A program made the translations under genes and the position numbers. A model generated the notes under the pieces. It searched no databases. It saw only the letters and a list, made by a program, of their open reading frames with translations, and had not been told where the DNA came from. A stretch of 64,000 bases of DNA from Adineta steineri (Eukaryota; Rotifera; Eurotatoria; Adinetida; Adinetidae): positions 18,501-82,500 of the forward strand of contig CAJNOI010000101.1 of assembly GCA_905250115.1 (NCBI GenBank), read 5' to 3'. This document shows positions 1 through 14,800 of the stretch, piece after piece (the first letter of the stretch is position 1; each line of letters opens with the position of its first letter).

Positions 1-769
1 ATTAATCTAACTTTAACTAAGGTATAAGTATAGTTTATCATATGTAATGATTGATCTAGAAGTTCAGAATATAATCTCGTTGGAATGATAGACAACATCA
101 ATCAGATAATTTTCCAAGTGAATTATCAGCAAAGACATTTCAGAATAGTACATTTAATTCAATCCTTTTTTATTTGAGCTTATTTTTTTAGCTTTTGAAG
201 AACAATATAAATTACGCAGTATCATATAAGTCTGTCTCGATAGAAAGAATTAGTTCGATATAAAAAATAAAGGATGAAAATGAATCGTGTCATCAATAGT
301 AGAACTGAATGAATAATGAATAGTCATAATAAACAAAGTTCCATTTGCTGAATATTAAATAGCATCCCAAAAGTATTATAGTGGGTGGCTCATAATAAAG
401 TAGAGACTGAAAATGAATCACCGTGAACCGAACTAAACTGGATCTAGTTTTGTGAGAGATGATTTAACGTAGTCTAATATCACATGAAATTTATGTAAGT
501 GTGAACTTTAACGTAACGTCTCTAACTGTACGAAAAATACATTTTAACTAATGATTTGTACTTAATCAAGTTGATCAAGTAGATCAAATACTATTCGAAT
601 AAAACCTTATTTGAACTAAAATGGATTCAGAAAAATGCAATTCAATAGATTTCTTATGCTGTATCTTGTGATATATTTTGTTTTTTCATGAAATATATTC
701 GGGCGTCCAAGTATACAATAGAAAATGCGATGATTTATTATGTATCACTATTGATAAGTATGATTCTAT
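1..769. other. Intergenic, downstream of the NRPS gene
   Basis: No open frame or RNA gene was recognised in this AT-rich stretch. It lies 3' of the NRPS stop codon on the minus strand. The last NRPS exon contains an A/GTAAGT sequence near 786 that would make a good splice donor, so a further small exon could sit here. I did not find a convincing one. Confidence 0.5.
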
Positions 770-2830
770 CTATGTAAATAACTTACTTGCAGGAAGTCCT
801 TTCCATTGAGTATTTGGTAGTAAGATATCATTTTTCATGACCAATGTAAATGGATAAAGTCTATTGTTGCCCATCAATTTGCAGCCTGCCATCACAAATG
901 AACCACTCATAAGCACACATGACTTTCTAATTGTCACAGGAGCTAGCTTCAGGATACTTTGTTCAAAACTATGACACTAAAACAATTTAAAGATAAATAT
1001 TCTTTATAAAAGAGTATAAGAAAATATAGTTATAGTGTACCTGAATATTAGCATGCATATTAAGTCGAACATCATTTTCAATAGTTATTAAATGATAATC
1101 AGTAAGACAAGAAACATCAGGTATGATAACACCTTTACCAATGCGTGCACCAAATGCACGAAATAAATTGATTAAACATTGTGTATTGCCAAGAAATGGA
1201 CAAATGAATTGTTGATGATCTTGTCTTAGTCTTGAAATTATTTCTTGTACTATTGGATAGTGTATGTATGAGCGATATCGGTAGGTGATACAAATAAGTA
1301 TTGTATGAATAATTAACATACCAACGACACCAGTTAATGAATAAATAGTTAAGAGAAGAGATTTACTGATGAAATAAGAAAAACATGTATGCCAAATAGG
1401 AGTGATTTTCATTTGATCTGCTGTTGTTGTTGATGATGATCTCAAAGGCATTTTGAATGGCATGACACAAGCTGGAACACCAATAAAAACGTCTCCTGTG
1501 CTACTATTTGTCTCTCGAGAGACGCGTGTTAAATTGCCAATCATTGTCTCAGATGCAAGATGACTACCCGGTAAAACTGAACATCCATTCGCAAGATTTG
1601 TATAAGATCCAAGTGTTATGTGATCTACACAATGCTCACCTGAAAGTGTCAACTCAGTTGGAACTAATAATACTGAACCAAAAGTAGTGACTCCTGTTTC
1701 AAAATGTAATAAATTTGTTGGATAAGACAAGAATGTATCTATTTCACCGATTTTAACATTATCTCCAATATGAGCACCTAACCAACGAAGTATAATAGGA
1801 TAAATATGATCATAACTATTTAGTAGTAACCATGCATGATGAAAACTAGATACAATTAATTGACGAAGCCATAATTTATGTAAATATGACCATGATGCAA
1901 TTGGATATGTTTCACCAGCAGCACAAGAACCAACTATAAATTTTAAGAGAATAACAGAAATAAAACAACTAAGAATTGACCATAATGTCCAACAAAAAGC
2001 AATACAAATAGGTAATGGTATTTGTACAATTGAATAAACTTTGTAAATGATGATCAAAAGTATTGAATGTATACAGATCAGTAAGCAAAGTGCAATAACC
2101 TGAAAGAGTTTATGCCATATTGATAATGATCTATTATTGTATGCCATGAATGTATTTGTAGAAGAGGATTTATCATCATCACCATCGATAATCGTTTGAG
2201 ATGCAACAAAACCATTAACTGATGACATTGGTTGTACAATAACATTTTTTTCTATATTAACTCCATCATATAAAATTGTTCGTGTACCAATAGAACAATT
2301 AGAACCGATACTAATTGGATACAACTGAAAAGTATTATTATCATTATTAAAATGTAAACAATTAAAAGCTGTTTGATCAGCAATCCAAGTTTCATCATCA
2401 ATATCTAATAGCCATGGAGCATCCATAATTGTACTATAAATATGTGCATCAAGACTAACATCAGCACCACAAACACGAAGATAATTATTGTAAAGTGGTG
2501 TACCAATTATATGTTGTAACCAAAATCTATTATTATTCCATAATCGATCTAAAAACCACCATCGATAATAATTCCAAGAGAAGATATTGTCAGGTTTATT
2601 ATTTTTAAATGAAAATAAACGTGAACAAATGACATATAACATGAGATGAAAGATGGGTAAAATAAAGAATAAAAATGGTTGACATCGATTAATAATTATC
2701 ATTATTGGTAATACCCATTGACAAATAAGAAGTATAATACCAACAGATTCGATTAAAGGTGATGGTAAAGATAGAATATGTGTTTCATCATCTTGTTTAC
2801 TTGTGATAATTGTATCTTGTGATTCATTCA
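770..2830 (-). other. NRPS C-terminal membrane/hexapeptide domain (TIGR02353-like)
   Basis: After T4 come about six hydrophobic helices in three groups (for example VGIILLICQWVLPIMIII and LLLTIYSLTGVVGMLIIH), separated by soluble blocks with left-handed beta-helix features (IGSNCSIGTRTILYDGVNIE; LGAHIGDNVKIGE; FGARIGKGVIIPDV). The last exon ends with LPNTQWKGLPAS, the usual close of such acyltransferase-like folds. This layout matches the 'NRPS terminal domain' family, which in poly-lysine synthetase forms the bonds in place of a thioesterase. The stop is at 770-772; a donor-like A/GTAAGT at about 786 leaves a slight doubt about the end. Confidence 0.78.
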
Positions 2831-5800
2831 CAATTAACAAAGGTTCGATGGCTTGTGCTAATTGTCGTATAGATGGATTAGAAAATAATAGAACAATATC
2901 AATATTAGTACATATTTTTTGTCGTATTAATGTAAGCGCAAGAATTGCATTCAAAGATGTTCCACCAAGTTGACCAAATGGAACTTCAATAGGAGGTAAT
3001 TCAATATGAAATGCTTGGCTAAAGATATTTTGTAATTGTTGTTCTAGAGTAGTGCATGGTACACTAGCATCATGATGAATTGTTAACGAAGAGAAATCAG
3101 GTTGAGGAAGACATTTTCGATCAAGTTTTCCATTTATATTTAAAGGAAATCGTTCGAGTAAAATGAATTTTGATGGTACCATATATGATGGAAGATGAGA
3201 ACGACATTGTTGAAGTAATAATTCTTCATTAACATCAATACATTGTACATAAGCAACTAAATGTTGTTCATTCCATTTAATAACAGTACAAGCAAATACA
3301 GATGAAGATGTATTTATAAGACATTTCTCAATTTCAGCTAATTCAATACGTTGTCCTCGTAATTTTACTTGATGATCTTTTCTACCTTTGAAATAAAGAA
3401 AACCCTGTTGATCATACCGAACAACATCACCACTTCGATAAAATATATTATTATTAATCTCAACCAATACTTTTGCCGTCAAATCATCACGACCAAAATA
3501 TCCAGCAAATACACATACACCACCAATAAATAATTCACCTTCTTGATTAACAGCAGAAAATTGAAAATATTCATCCATAATTGCACAATGATAATTAGGA
3601 AGTGGTTTTCCAATTGACATTACTTGTTTATCAGAATCAAAATCGAATCCTATTTGAAAATATGTTGAAGTAATTGTTGCTTCTGCTTGACCATACGTAT
3701 TCCATCGTCGACAGCCGTCTGACGACAATGGTGATGATGGTAGAGATGCATATTTTTTTAAACGAGACATTATTTGATTTGTTAAAACATCACCTAGAAA
3801 ATGAGATAAATACTTTTTGTTTCTCAATAAAAATATTCGATTCAAATAGATTTACCTCCACTACTTAATGTTCGCAATTTCTTTAAACATTCAGTTTCAT
3901 TTTGTATTTCGAGATGCTGACATATTGTATCAAGATAACTTGGTACAGCTTCCAAAACAGTCACATCTTTGTCCATTACTTGATGAATAAAATAAGTTAA
4001 ATCTTTATTACCATGAGGATGTAACATAATTAAACCAGCACCAATCATTAATGTTACAAAAATATCTTGAAAATGATTATCAAAAGAACAACTTGCCATT
4101 TGTATCACGTTGTCACTTTTTTTAAATGCTGTCTTTTCGTCAAGACTTTGCATATAAGCAGTTAAGTTACGATGTCGCACTTGAACCTAGATATATATGT
4201 TTAGATATACAAATGAAGAATTCAAAAAATTATATAAAACAAACCGCTTTTGGTATTCCTGTTGAGCCACTTGTAAAAACAATATACGATATATTATCTG
4301 GAGTTATTGGAATATTTGATAATCGATAAAGATCATCATTTGTAATTTTATCGTTACAAGTTATAATTGTATCAATATCATATTTAATAAAACTATTGTT
4401 AAATATTTGATTTGTTAATGAATGAACAAGTATAAGACGAGCTTGTGTTTGTTCTACAAGACTTGCAAGACGTTGTTCAGGATTTTCTGGTGATAATGGA
4501 CAATAAACACCACCAATTATTTCAATTGATAATGAACCAACGATCTATAATTAGAGATTAGCGATCAGAGATAGATAATAAATTATTTCTTTGAAAACTT
4601 ACCATTGATAAACTTCGTTCTGCTAATTGACAAATGATATCACCAGATTTAATATCATATCTATTGATTATTTGAAGAGCAAGTTGTTGTACATAAAATA
4701 ATAGTTCATTATATGTTAAAGATTGTTCATCAAGAAGAACAGCTAATTTTTGTGGATGATTTTCAACTTGTTGTTGAAATAAATCACCAACAGTAACTCC
4801 TTGACTTTGACTGTCCGTATTTTTATTCATCAATTGATCAATTAATATTCGCTCATGTGGTAAAATAATTGATAAATCATAAAGTGAATGTGATAATGAA
4901 TTGTAATCAAATAATTGTTGAAATAAAAGTGCAAATCGAGAACCAAGAATATCCACTGTATTTTGATCAAAAAGATCTTGTGAACAAACTAATTCGATTG
5001 ACATTATATCATGAACTGCAGATGGATTATAGACAAATGTTAATAACCAATCAAATTTAGCTACATCATCTATACTTTGAGTTGGATTGACTTCAAATTT
5101 TGAATTGCATAAATTTAACTTATTAGTATCAAGAGAATGAGTAACAAAATCAAATGCATTTTCAAGAAAATTCATAGTCAATTGTAAATGTTGAGAATCA
5201 GCAAGAATATGTTGAAGAGGATAATGTGAATGTTCAGTAATTGAAAAACATTTTTCTCGAACTTGTTTAGCAAATTGTTCAAATGAATTATATGGATTGA
5301 TTTCAGTACGATAAGGAAGAGTAGCAACAAACATACCAACTAATTTTTGTAATTCTGATCTATATCGATTAGCACTTGTACAAGCAGCACATAGATCAGT
5401 TGTACCATTCGTTAATTTAAACATCAAAATATAGAACGTAGCTAAACCAAGTTGAAATGGTGTAATTTCATGTGTTGAAGCATATGAAAGAAAAGAACGA
5501 GATAGATTATCATCTAATGAAAATTCAATATGAACAGTATAAGGTGATCGTTGATCATTAACTATTCGATATCGATCCATTGAAAATGGTCGTTGAGATT
5601 CTGAATTATATCCATTTAGTTGTTTAAGCCAAAATTGACGTGCTAAATTCATATTTATTTTTCGTTCATATACAGCAAAATCAATACATTGAAATGTATC
5701 TTCATTGATAGAAATTTGTTTATCATGTTCATATGCAATATTAAGATCATCGAAGAATATTTCAGTAGAAGCTCGATCATATGCTACATGATGAAAAGCA

Positions 5801-8800
5801 AATACAAGTATATCTGATTCTTGAAGTAGATCATCATTTTGAATAGATGAATATTGTCGAAGAATTTCACAACAGAAAACATGGCCACTAGATAAATTAA
5901 ATAGATCTGGATTTGTTTTTATTTGGAAAATGACTGAATTAAGTTCATTATCATTCTTAAATGTTTTTTCAGTATTAAACATAAACATTAAATGATTTTG
6001 TGTGACACATTGTGTTAATGTACCAGCATCAGTGTCAAGAATAAGACAAGTACGAAGAATTTGATGTTTTTCTAATACTGATTGAATAGCTCGTTGTAGA
6101 TGACTCTTTGATAATGTACCATCTGTAAGTTTTAATATCATCAATTCATTATAAACAGATACATTATTCATAAAACGTACTTGCTGGTCGAGATAGATAC
6201 GTTCTTGTGCAAATGATGCCATTCCTGTAAGTTTAATAAAGATAAAATATATATAAATAATGAAAAGGTAATTTTTTGTTTTTGAAATATCTTACCTTTT
6301 ATTAAATGAAGTGATTGCCATGTTTCTTCTATTACTACATCAGTTGATTTGATTGAGTTAAGTAATTTAGCATGTTCAATAATTGTTGTTTTTTGAAGGA
6401 ATAATGCAATAGAAAGTAACTCATTAGTAAAAGAAAATATTGATTGATAACGATGATAAAGTTGAATAAATAAAAGTGAATGTCCACCAACAGTGAAAAA
6501 GTTTGCTGAAGTTGAAATTTCATCTTGTTCATTGTTATTATTACGATGAAGAATTTCACACCAGATAGATAAAAGTTTTTCTTCGATTGAATTATTTGGA
6601 TTTGTATGTTGTATATCTGTTGTTTTTATTGATGATGAGGAAAAATTTGGTTGAGGAAGAAGTTTTCGATCTAATTTACCATTTGCATTCAATGGAAATT
6701 TTTCAAGAACAATGAACATAGAAGGCACCATAAATGGTGGTAATCGAGAACGACAATGATCACGTAAATATTCCACATTATTATCATTACTTTGAACATA
6801 TGCAATCAAATGATCATTACTCCATTTAATTACAACACAAGCTGAAATCGAAGTATCAAGTAAACATCGTTGAATTTCATCTAATTCAATTCGTTGTCCA
6901 TGAATTTTTACTTGATGATCTTTACGTCCAAGATAATAAACTAAACCATTACTATCCATTCGAGCAAGATCTCCTGTTTGATAAAAACGTTTTTCATTAA
7001 TTTCAATCAATGCTTTGTTTGTTAAATCATCACGACCTAAATAACCAGCAAACACACCACTACCACTTATAAGTAATTCACCTTCTTGTCCAACTATGAC
7101 AGATTGATTGAAACTATCAATTAAATGTACTTGCATATTAGGAAATGGAATACCAATTGCAATTATTCCATCATTTATTTCATGAATAGGTACTCGATGA
7201 TATATAGAAGTAAGTGTAGTTTCAGCAGGTCCATATAAATTATAATAAGCTGTCGTATTTAGATCAAAATAGTTGATCATTTTAGCAAGTGTTCTCGTGT
7301 CGATTGCTTCTCCTATAATTAAATAAATATATTATTAGTAATAATGAATCGTAGAATGTACATGTTGTTCTTCCCATCCGCATCCATCTTATATATACAT
7401 ATGAAATACGGATAGAATCTTACCGAGAAAGCCAAATTTTCGAATAGTATTAAGATGAGTCAATTGTTTTGTGTCAATGAGATAATTATGTAAGATAGTC
7501 ATCACCGATGGAACAACACTAAAAAATGTAATATAATGTTGCTGCACTGTTTTTGATAAATAACTATAATCCATTGTGCCTCCTGGATGTAATTGAATAA
7601 CAGTACCACCAACGATTAATGTACCTAAACATTCTTTAACATGAACATCGAATGTACATTGAGTCATTTGAATGACAGTATCATCTTTTGTTAATATTCC
7701 AAGATCATTCAAAGATGACATACAATTCAATAAATTACGATGCATAATTTGAACCTTTAGACAATAAAATAAAATAGAATAATATGATATTATTATGAAT
7801 TAATTATTACGGCTTTTGGTGTGCCTGTTGAACCACTTGTAAAGATTACAAAAGCAACATTTTTCGAGTTTATTGTGAAAGTTGAAAATAGATCTAAATG
7901 ATTTGTATTGATTGTTTCATTATTATTATTTATTATCATTGTATTAATATTAATTATCATTGTTTTCTCTTCGAATTTATTTTGTGTTGTCCAATCTACT
8001 AGAACTAGATTACTTTGAGTTTGTTCGATAAGAGATCGAAGACGATGTTCATGATCCCGAGGTGATAATGGACAATAAGAACCACCAGCCATAATAATAG
8101 ATAACATACCAATAAACTATAATATAAGAATAATTAATTAAATAGAAATATTTCGTTTCATATAAGATAACTTACCATTGATATACTACGATCTATACAT
8201 TGACAAACAACATTACCAGAAATAAAATTTGAATTTGTTAAAAATTCAAGAGATAAACATTGTGCATAATATAATAATTCATTATAAGTAAGAGATTGTT
8301 CATCAAGTTCTATAGCTATCTTTTGTGGTTGTTTATTTACTTGCTGGATAAATTCATGTTGTATACAATGGTTAGATGAAGAAAATAAAGTTTGAGTATT
8401 ATTCATTGATGCCATAAGAATCTTTTCATTAGGTAATATTATTGATGATTCATGAATCGATTGACAAGTTTGATCTATTAAATGTAATATGAAAAGTTGT
8501 TGAAGTAAAACTTGAAATCGTTGTCCAATTTTATATATTGTTGATGGGTTGAATAAGTCAAGAGATGCATCGATTGTACATGATAATTGATCGGTTATTG
8601 TATCATGTATAATACTTAGAGAAAAATCAAATTTACTTGCAATTTCATCTGTATTTATTTTAATTGAATAGGGCATAGTATAAATAGGAACATCTCCTAA
8701 TGTCACTTCATTATGATTATCATCAGTTGGAAAAGAAACAAATCCAAAGAATACATCAAGAAATGTAGGACGAGAAATATGTGGATGTTGAGCAAGAATA

Positions 8801-11800
8801 CGTTGAAGAGGAAAATAAGAATGTTCGAATGTTTGTGTAGCGGTTGTATCTACATGTTGTACAAATTCATCAAATAAATAATTAGAATTAATTTGACATC
8901 GCATTGGAAGTGCGTTAACAAACATTCCAATAATTGACATTAATTCAGGTTTCGAACGACCATGATTATTCATAACAACACATATATCATTTTCATTATT
9001 AGCTAATTTAAATAAGAATGTATAATAAGAAGCAAGTGCTAAATATTCAAGTTTAATATTATAAGTTGAAGCATAAGTTAGAAATGCTTTCGAAAGATCG
9101 TTGTCAAATCGAAATAAAATTGAAGTTCCACGACCTGTACGATGTTCATCAGAAACACGATGTCGATCAAATGGTAATTGTAAAGGTCGATCGATTTCAC
9201 AATCACGAAGAGTATCAAGCCAAAAAGCATTGGCAGCTGTCATCGGCATTTGTTGTTCAGCCACAGCATCTTAAATAAAATGAAAAGTATGTCAGTGTAA
9301 AATATAAAAACAATAAACTAAATAAGTTAACATACAATCAAGATAACGCAAACTTGTATTATCATCATTTTCTAAGTAACCCATTGTGTATGCTTTATCA
9401 AGATCTTGACGAAACATTTTCACTGATAGAAAATCAAATAAAGCATGATGAAAATTAAAGATAAGTGCATCTTTTTCACAAATTATTCCTTTTTGAGAAA
9501 TGTTTTTATAATAAACAACATGACATCGACAAGCAACACCAGTTAATAAATTAAAATTATTTGGATTCCCACGTTCATTATGCATAATTTTATTGAGATC
9601 TTCATCTGTTTCGAAAGTACTTTCAATAAATGTAAATAATTCTTTGTTGTCAATATGATCCATAATCTTTTGCATTAATATATTTTTCTTTGTATCGAAA
9701 TAGAGTGATGTACGAAGAGCAGAATGTTTTATAAGAACATGTTGTAAAGCTTGACGAAGTTTAGATATTGATAGAGTACTACCTAATGAAAGTCGATGAA
9801 GAAAAGGCATATTATATATGGCAACTTGTGAATTTTTTGAATCAAAACGAATTCGTTCATCAAGCCAAATACGTGCTTGAGCATATGATGCTGGTGCTAT
9901 ATAATAATTATAAATAATAATAACAATGAAATGTATTTTTAATATTGTTCTAGTTTGATTTTTTAAGTTCATTGTTTTTTCTCATTAAGTCATATAATGA
10001 AATATCAATGAAATATTTATCACATACAGTATTTCTCGGAAATAGTCTACTAAAAGTTTTTTCCGTATGTCTCTGCTATTTCATTTAATTTTCTCGACAA
10101 ATGTACTGTTTAAAGGTAAAGATGAGTATAACGAGTTTGGATTTTTTCGAATGATATATAAAACTTTAGTTGTTTTTGTCAAGTGCAATTAATTAAAAAG
10201 TCAACTAAACTTTTATCCTTGATATTTTCATGTAAGAGGATAGATCTCATTAAGTCCAGCAAGAATATGGATATCGAACAAGTCTTATAGCTTTTCTGTG
10301 ATACAGAGTTAACAGAGAACTACTATAGGAGATTCAGGTAAATAGAGAAAAAAACGAACAGCTAAGATTTTTCTAACAAAACAAAGAACGTAAAAGTTTT
10401 GTTTCTCAACTAAAAGTAATACTTTCGCAGATTACTATGTAAAATCGTTTGTATCAATCAAGACTCGGTATATTTATTTTTCATTTAAATCATAAATTTT
10501 TTAGGGAAGTTAAACTAAATAGCAAAGATATGAAAAAACTTTTGGGAAGTCATTTCTGGGATACTATGTACATGTATATCTCTATTATCGTCTCAATAAT
10601 TTTCTCAAATACACTGTAAATATATATACCTTCATTTGTAATATCTAATTGTCGACAAAAAACTATTCGTTCCATTTCATGAATTTCTTCTGATAAAATA
10701 AGACTAAGTTTGGTAATAGGTGACAGGATGAAATCAGTCTGATTAATATTAGAATTCATTGAAAACAATTGTTCTAAAACATGTTGAAATCTTTGACTTA
10801 TGACGTTAACGGTTGTTTGATCAAATAAATCACGTGAACAAACAAAAGAACAACACAATTGATTATCATCTGATGATGAATTGTATACAAAGTTTAATGA
10901 GAAGTCAAATTTAGCCACTTTATATGATTTTTGTAACGACACTTGTTCTAGATTAACACCATTCAAACGTAATCCACCCACATCTTTTGATATAGTGATG
11001 AAATCAAACATTGTTTCAAGAAATGATACACTTGATTGAGTGAGATGTAAATCACTAAGAATATGTTGTAATGGATAATGAGAATGTTCAAGAATTGATA
11101 AACATTTTTCTCGCACATGTTGGACAAGTTCATTAAATGACCAACTAGAATCAATTTCTAAACGATTTGGTAATGTTGAAACAAACATTCCAATCATATT
11201 CACTAATTCACTTCGATATCGATTTGCATTAATAGAACCAATACATAGATCAGTTTGACCATGAGTTAATTTGAATAGAAATACATAAAATATGGATAAT
11301 CCAAGTTGAAAAAGTGTGAGATGATGTGATGATGCATAGTTGAGAAATGATGTGCATATTTCATTATCAAAAATGATTTCAGCTGTGGATGCTGAACCTG
11401 ATCGTTGTTGATTATTTGATGAACGTTGTCGATCAAATGGTAATGATAATGAACATTCGATATTATATTCTTCAAGTTGAGAATGCCAGAACTCACGAGA
11501 TAATGACATATCCATGATATGTTCATGAACAGAATAATCTATATAATTTAATAGTTTATCATCCATAGATAATGAGTCATCAGACTGATAAGCAACAGAA
11601 AGATCACGAAGAAAGACTGATGTTGATGCTCCATCAAACATCGCATGATGAACGGTGAATAAGATCAGATCATTTTTAGTCAACAGAACATCATTCTCAC
11701 ATGAAATATTATCTTGAGATTGATGATAACGACGAAGAATATGACAATTAATAACACTTCCTTTTGATAAATCGAATAAAGTAGGTTGATTTAATATTTC

Positions 11801-14800
11801 TTTAACCATTTCATTCATGTGACGATGATCATCAGTATTAAGATTAATGATTGTGAATCCATGTGATTTCATATCACTATCGAGAATGACATTTCCATCT
11901 AAACAATGTTGTGTAATATTACCATTTCTATCATCAAGATAAAGTGCTGTTCGAAGAATATTATGTTTTGTGATAACACTTTGAAATGCATGATATAATC
12001 GAGTAATTGATATATAATCATTCATAGATGATATACGATAAAGTAATGGAATAACATACATATTATTCATGGTTGTTTTGGATGAAAAACGAATTTGTTC
12101 ATCTAAGTAGATTCGTTCTTGTGCAAATGATGCTCTAGCTCAAATGAGATAAAAAGATTAACATGTAGTTGATAATATTTAATACAAATTGTTTTATTTA
12201 CCTTGAATGAGATATAATGAAGACCAAGGATAATCATCCACAGTGTGAATGGTATTTAGAGATTGTTGAATGAGTTGAGCATGATGGATAATTGTTGGAT
12301 GTTGAAACAGATTCGAAATAGAAAGAGAATTTGTTTCTAAATGAAATTCAATCTTGTATTGATGAAAAAGTTGCATCATAAGTAATGAATGACCACCAAT
12401 AGTAAAGAGATTTGTATCAGCTGAGATTTGGTTTTGTTCTAATATCTCACACCAAATACGATTAATGCTGACTTCAATATGATTGGTTGGTAATACTAGT
12501 TCTATAGTGTTTGTGAGATGTACAGATGAGAAGTGAGGTGAAGGAAGAAGTTTTCGATCTATCTTTCCATTTTGATTCAGAAGTAATTTATCTAGTATAA
12601 TAAAGACAGATGGAATCATATGTGGTGGAAGATGAGATTGACAATGTTCACGTAATTCCTGTTCAATAATATCAGAACTTTGAACATATGCTACTAAATA
12701 ATCGTCATTCCATTTCATGACAACACAAGCAGAGATGGATGTGATATTAAGTAGACATCGTTCGATCTCACCGAGTTCAATTCGTTGTCCATGAAGTTTG
12801 ATTTGATGATCTTTTCTTCCTTTATAATGAAGCAGACCATTGCTATCCAATCTAACAAGATCACCTGTTCGATAAAATAGTTGACCATCTATTTCAACAA
12901 GAGCTTTTGCAGTTAAATCATCACGTCCGAGGTATCCAGCAAAAACACCAACACCTCCAACAAATAATTGACCTTCTTGGGAATCAGTGACGGACTGTAA
13001 GAAATCATCTATGATTAAACATTTGTAATTTGAAAACGATGTACCGATCGGAACAGTCTTCATATTAGACATTTCATTAACTAAATGATGTGTAGTTCCT
13101 AGTGTGGCTTCAGCTGGGCCATACAAATTCCAAACACGACAAGATTTTACCATATGATACATCAATAATTTCTTCAAAGAGAACAACATTGGTTCGCCTA
13201 AACAAATATCTGAATGTTAATCTGACCTCTTGGAATTAACTTACCGACACAGCAAATATTTCTTATTGATATCCATGAATGAGTCGTACTCGGCTGGATG
13301 AAGTTACATAAGTGAGTGACAAACGATGGAACAACTAGCAAATGCGTCACTTGCTTTGCATGTAGAATATGATTGAGATATGCGAAATCTATATTACCAT
13401 CAGGGTGCAGCATAATTACTGTTGCGCCAGAAATCAAAGTAGCTAAAATTTCTTGTACATGCGCATCAAATGTCGAAGTAGCAAGTTGCATGACAATGTC
13501 ATTTTTATGTAGAGCACCAATGTGCATGAATGAATGTGTAAAATGTATAAAATTCTGATGTCTTACTCGAATCTATAGAGATAAACGATCAAAATTCAAG
13601 AAAATATTATGTAACAAACTCCAAAACATACTGATTTTGGTATTCCAGTTGAACCACTTGTGAAGATAATATAAGCAATATTAAATGGTGTGACTGTAAT
13701 ATAGGATAGTCGTTCAACGTTAATGTCACTGATTATATCATTATTAATCCATGTTGAATGAATGTCAATCGAAACAATTTTATTATTAAATTTGGACTTT
13801 GTCGACCAGTGAACAAGAACAAGACGACTATCAGTTTGTTGTACAAGTGTGTGTAAACGATGTTCTGGATCTCGAGGTGACAATGGACAGTAAACACCAC
13901 CAGACATTTCAATCGCCATAATACCAATTACCTATACAATATGAAAACATCAATCACACTAAACATCAATCTCAAACAACAACTCACCATCGACAAACTT
14001 CTCTCGACACATTGACATATAATTTCACCTGGAAATATATCATATTCATTTAGAAGAGTTAAAGATAACACTTGAACATAATGTAGAAGTTCAGCATAAG
14101 TCAGAGATTGTTCATCTAGTTCAACAGCTAGTTTTTGTGGATGTTTTATTACTTGACTTACAAATTCATGATGAATACAACTGACAGAAGATGGAAACGA
14201 TATTTGTGTATTCTTCAATGATTGCATTAGTAATCTTTCATTCGGTAATGTTAATGATATTTCATAGATTGACTTCCCCATTTGATCATGAACAGATGTA
14301 AACAATTGTTGCAAGATTGAATGAAATCGTTGAGATATCTTATCAATTGTTTCTACATTGAATAAATCAAGTGATGCATTGATTGTACATGAGAGTTGAT
14401 TGATATTGACATCAAATGGGATTATAAGTGAGAAATCGTTAATGTTCATTGTGGAAGGTATGGAAGAGAGTTGACTATCATCAATCATTATTAATTTATT
14501 GTCAATTGTTGTCATCAATGATAGAAATTCAAATGATATATCAAGAAACGCAGCTTTCGAAACATTTTGATGTTGATTGAGAAGACGTTGAAGAGGAAAA
14601 TAGGAATATTTCATACTATTGGTTGTCATCTCTCGAACATGATCGAGTAGATATTGGAAAGACCAGTGAGGATTTAATTGACATCGTAATGGAATGGTAT
14701 TCTCAAACAGTCCAATTATAGATTTTAGTTCATCTCTATAACGATTGTCGATATTCATTCCAATACATACATCTTGTTCACCGTTCGTTAGTTTGAATAA

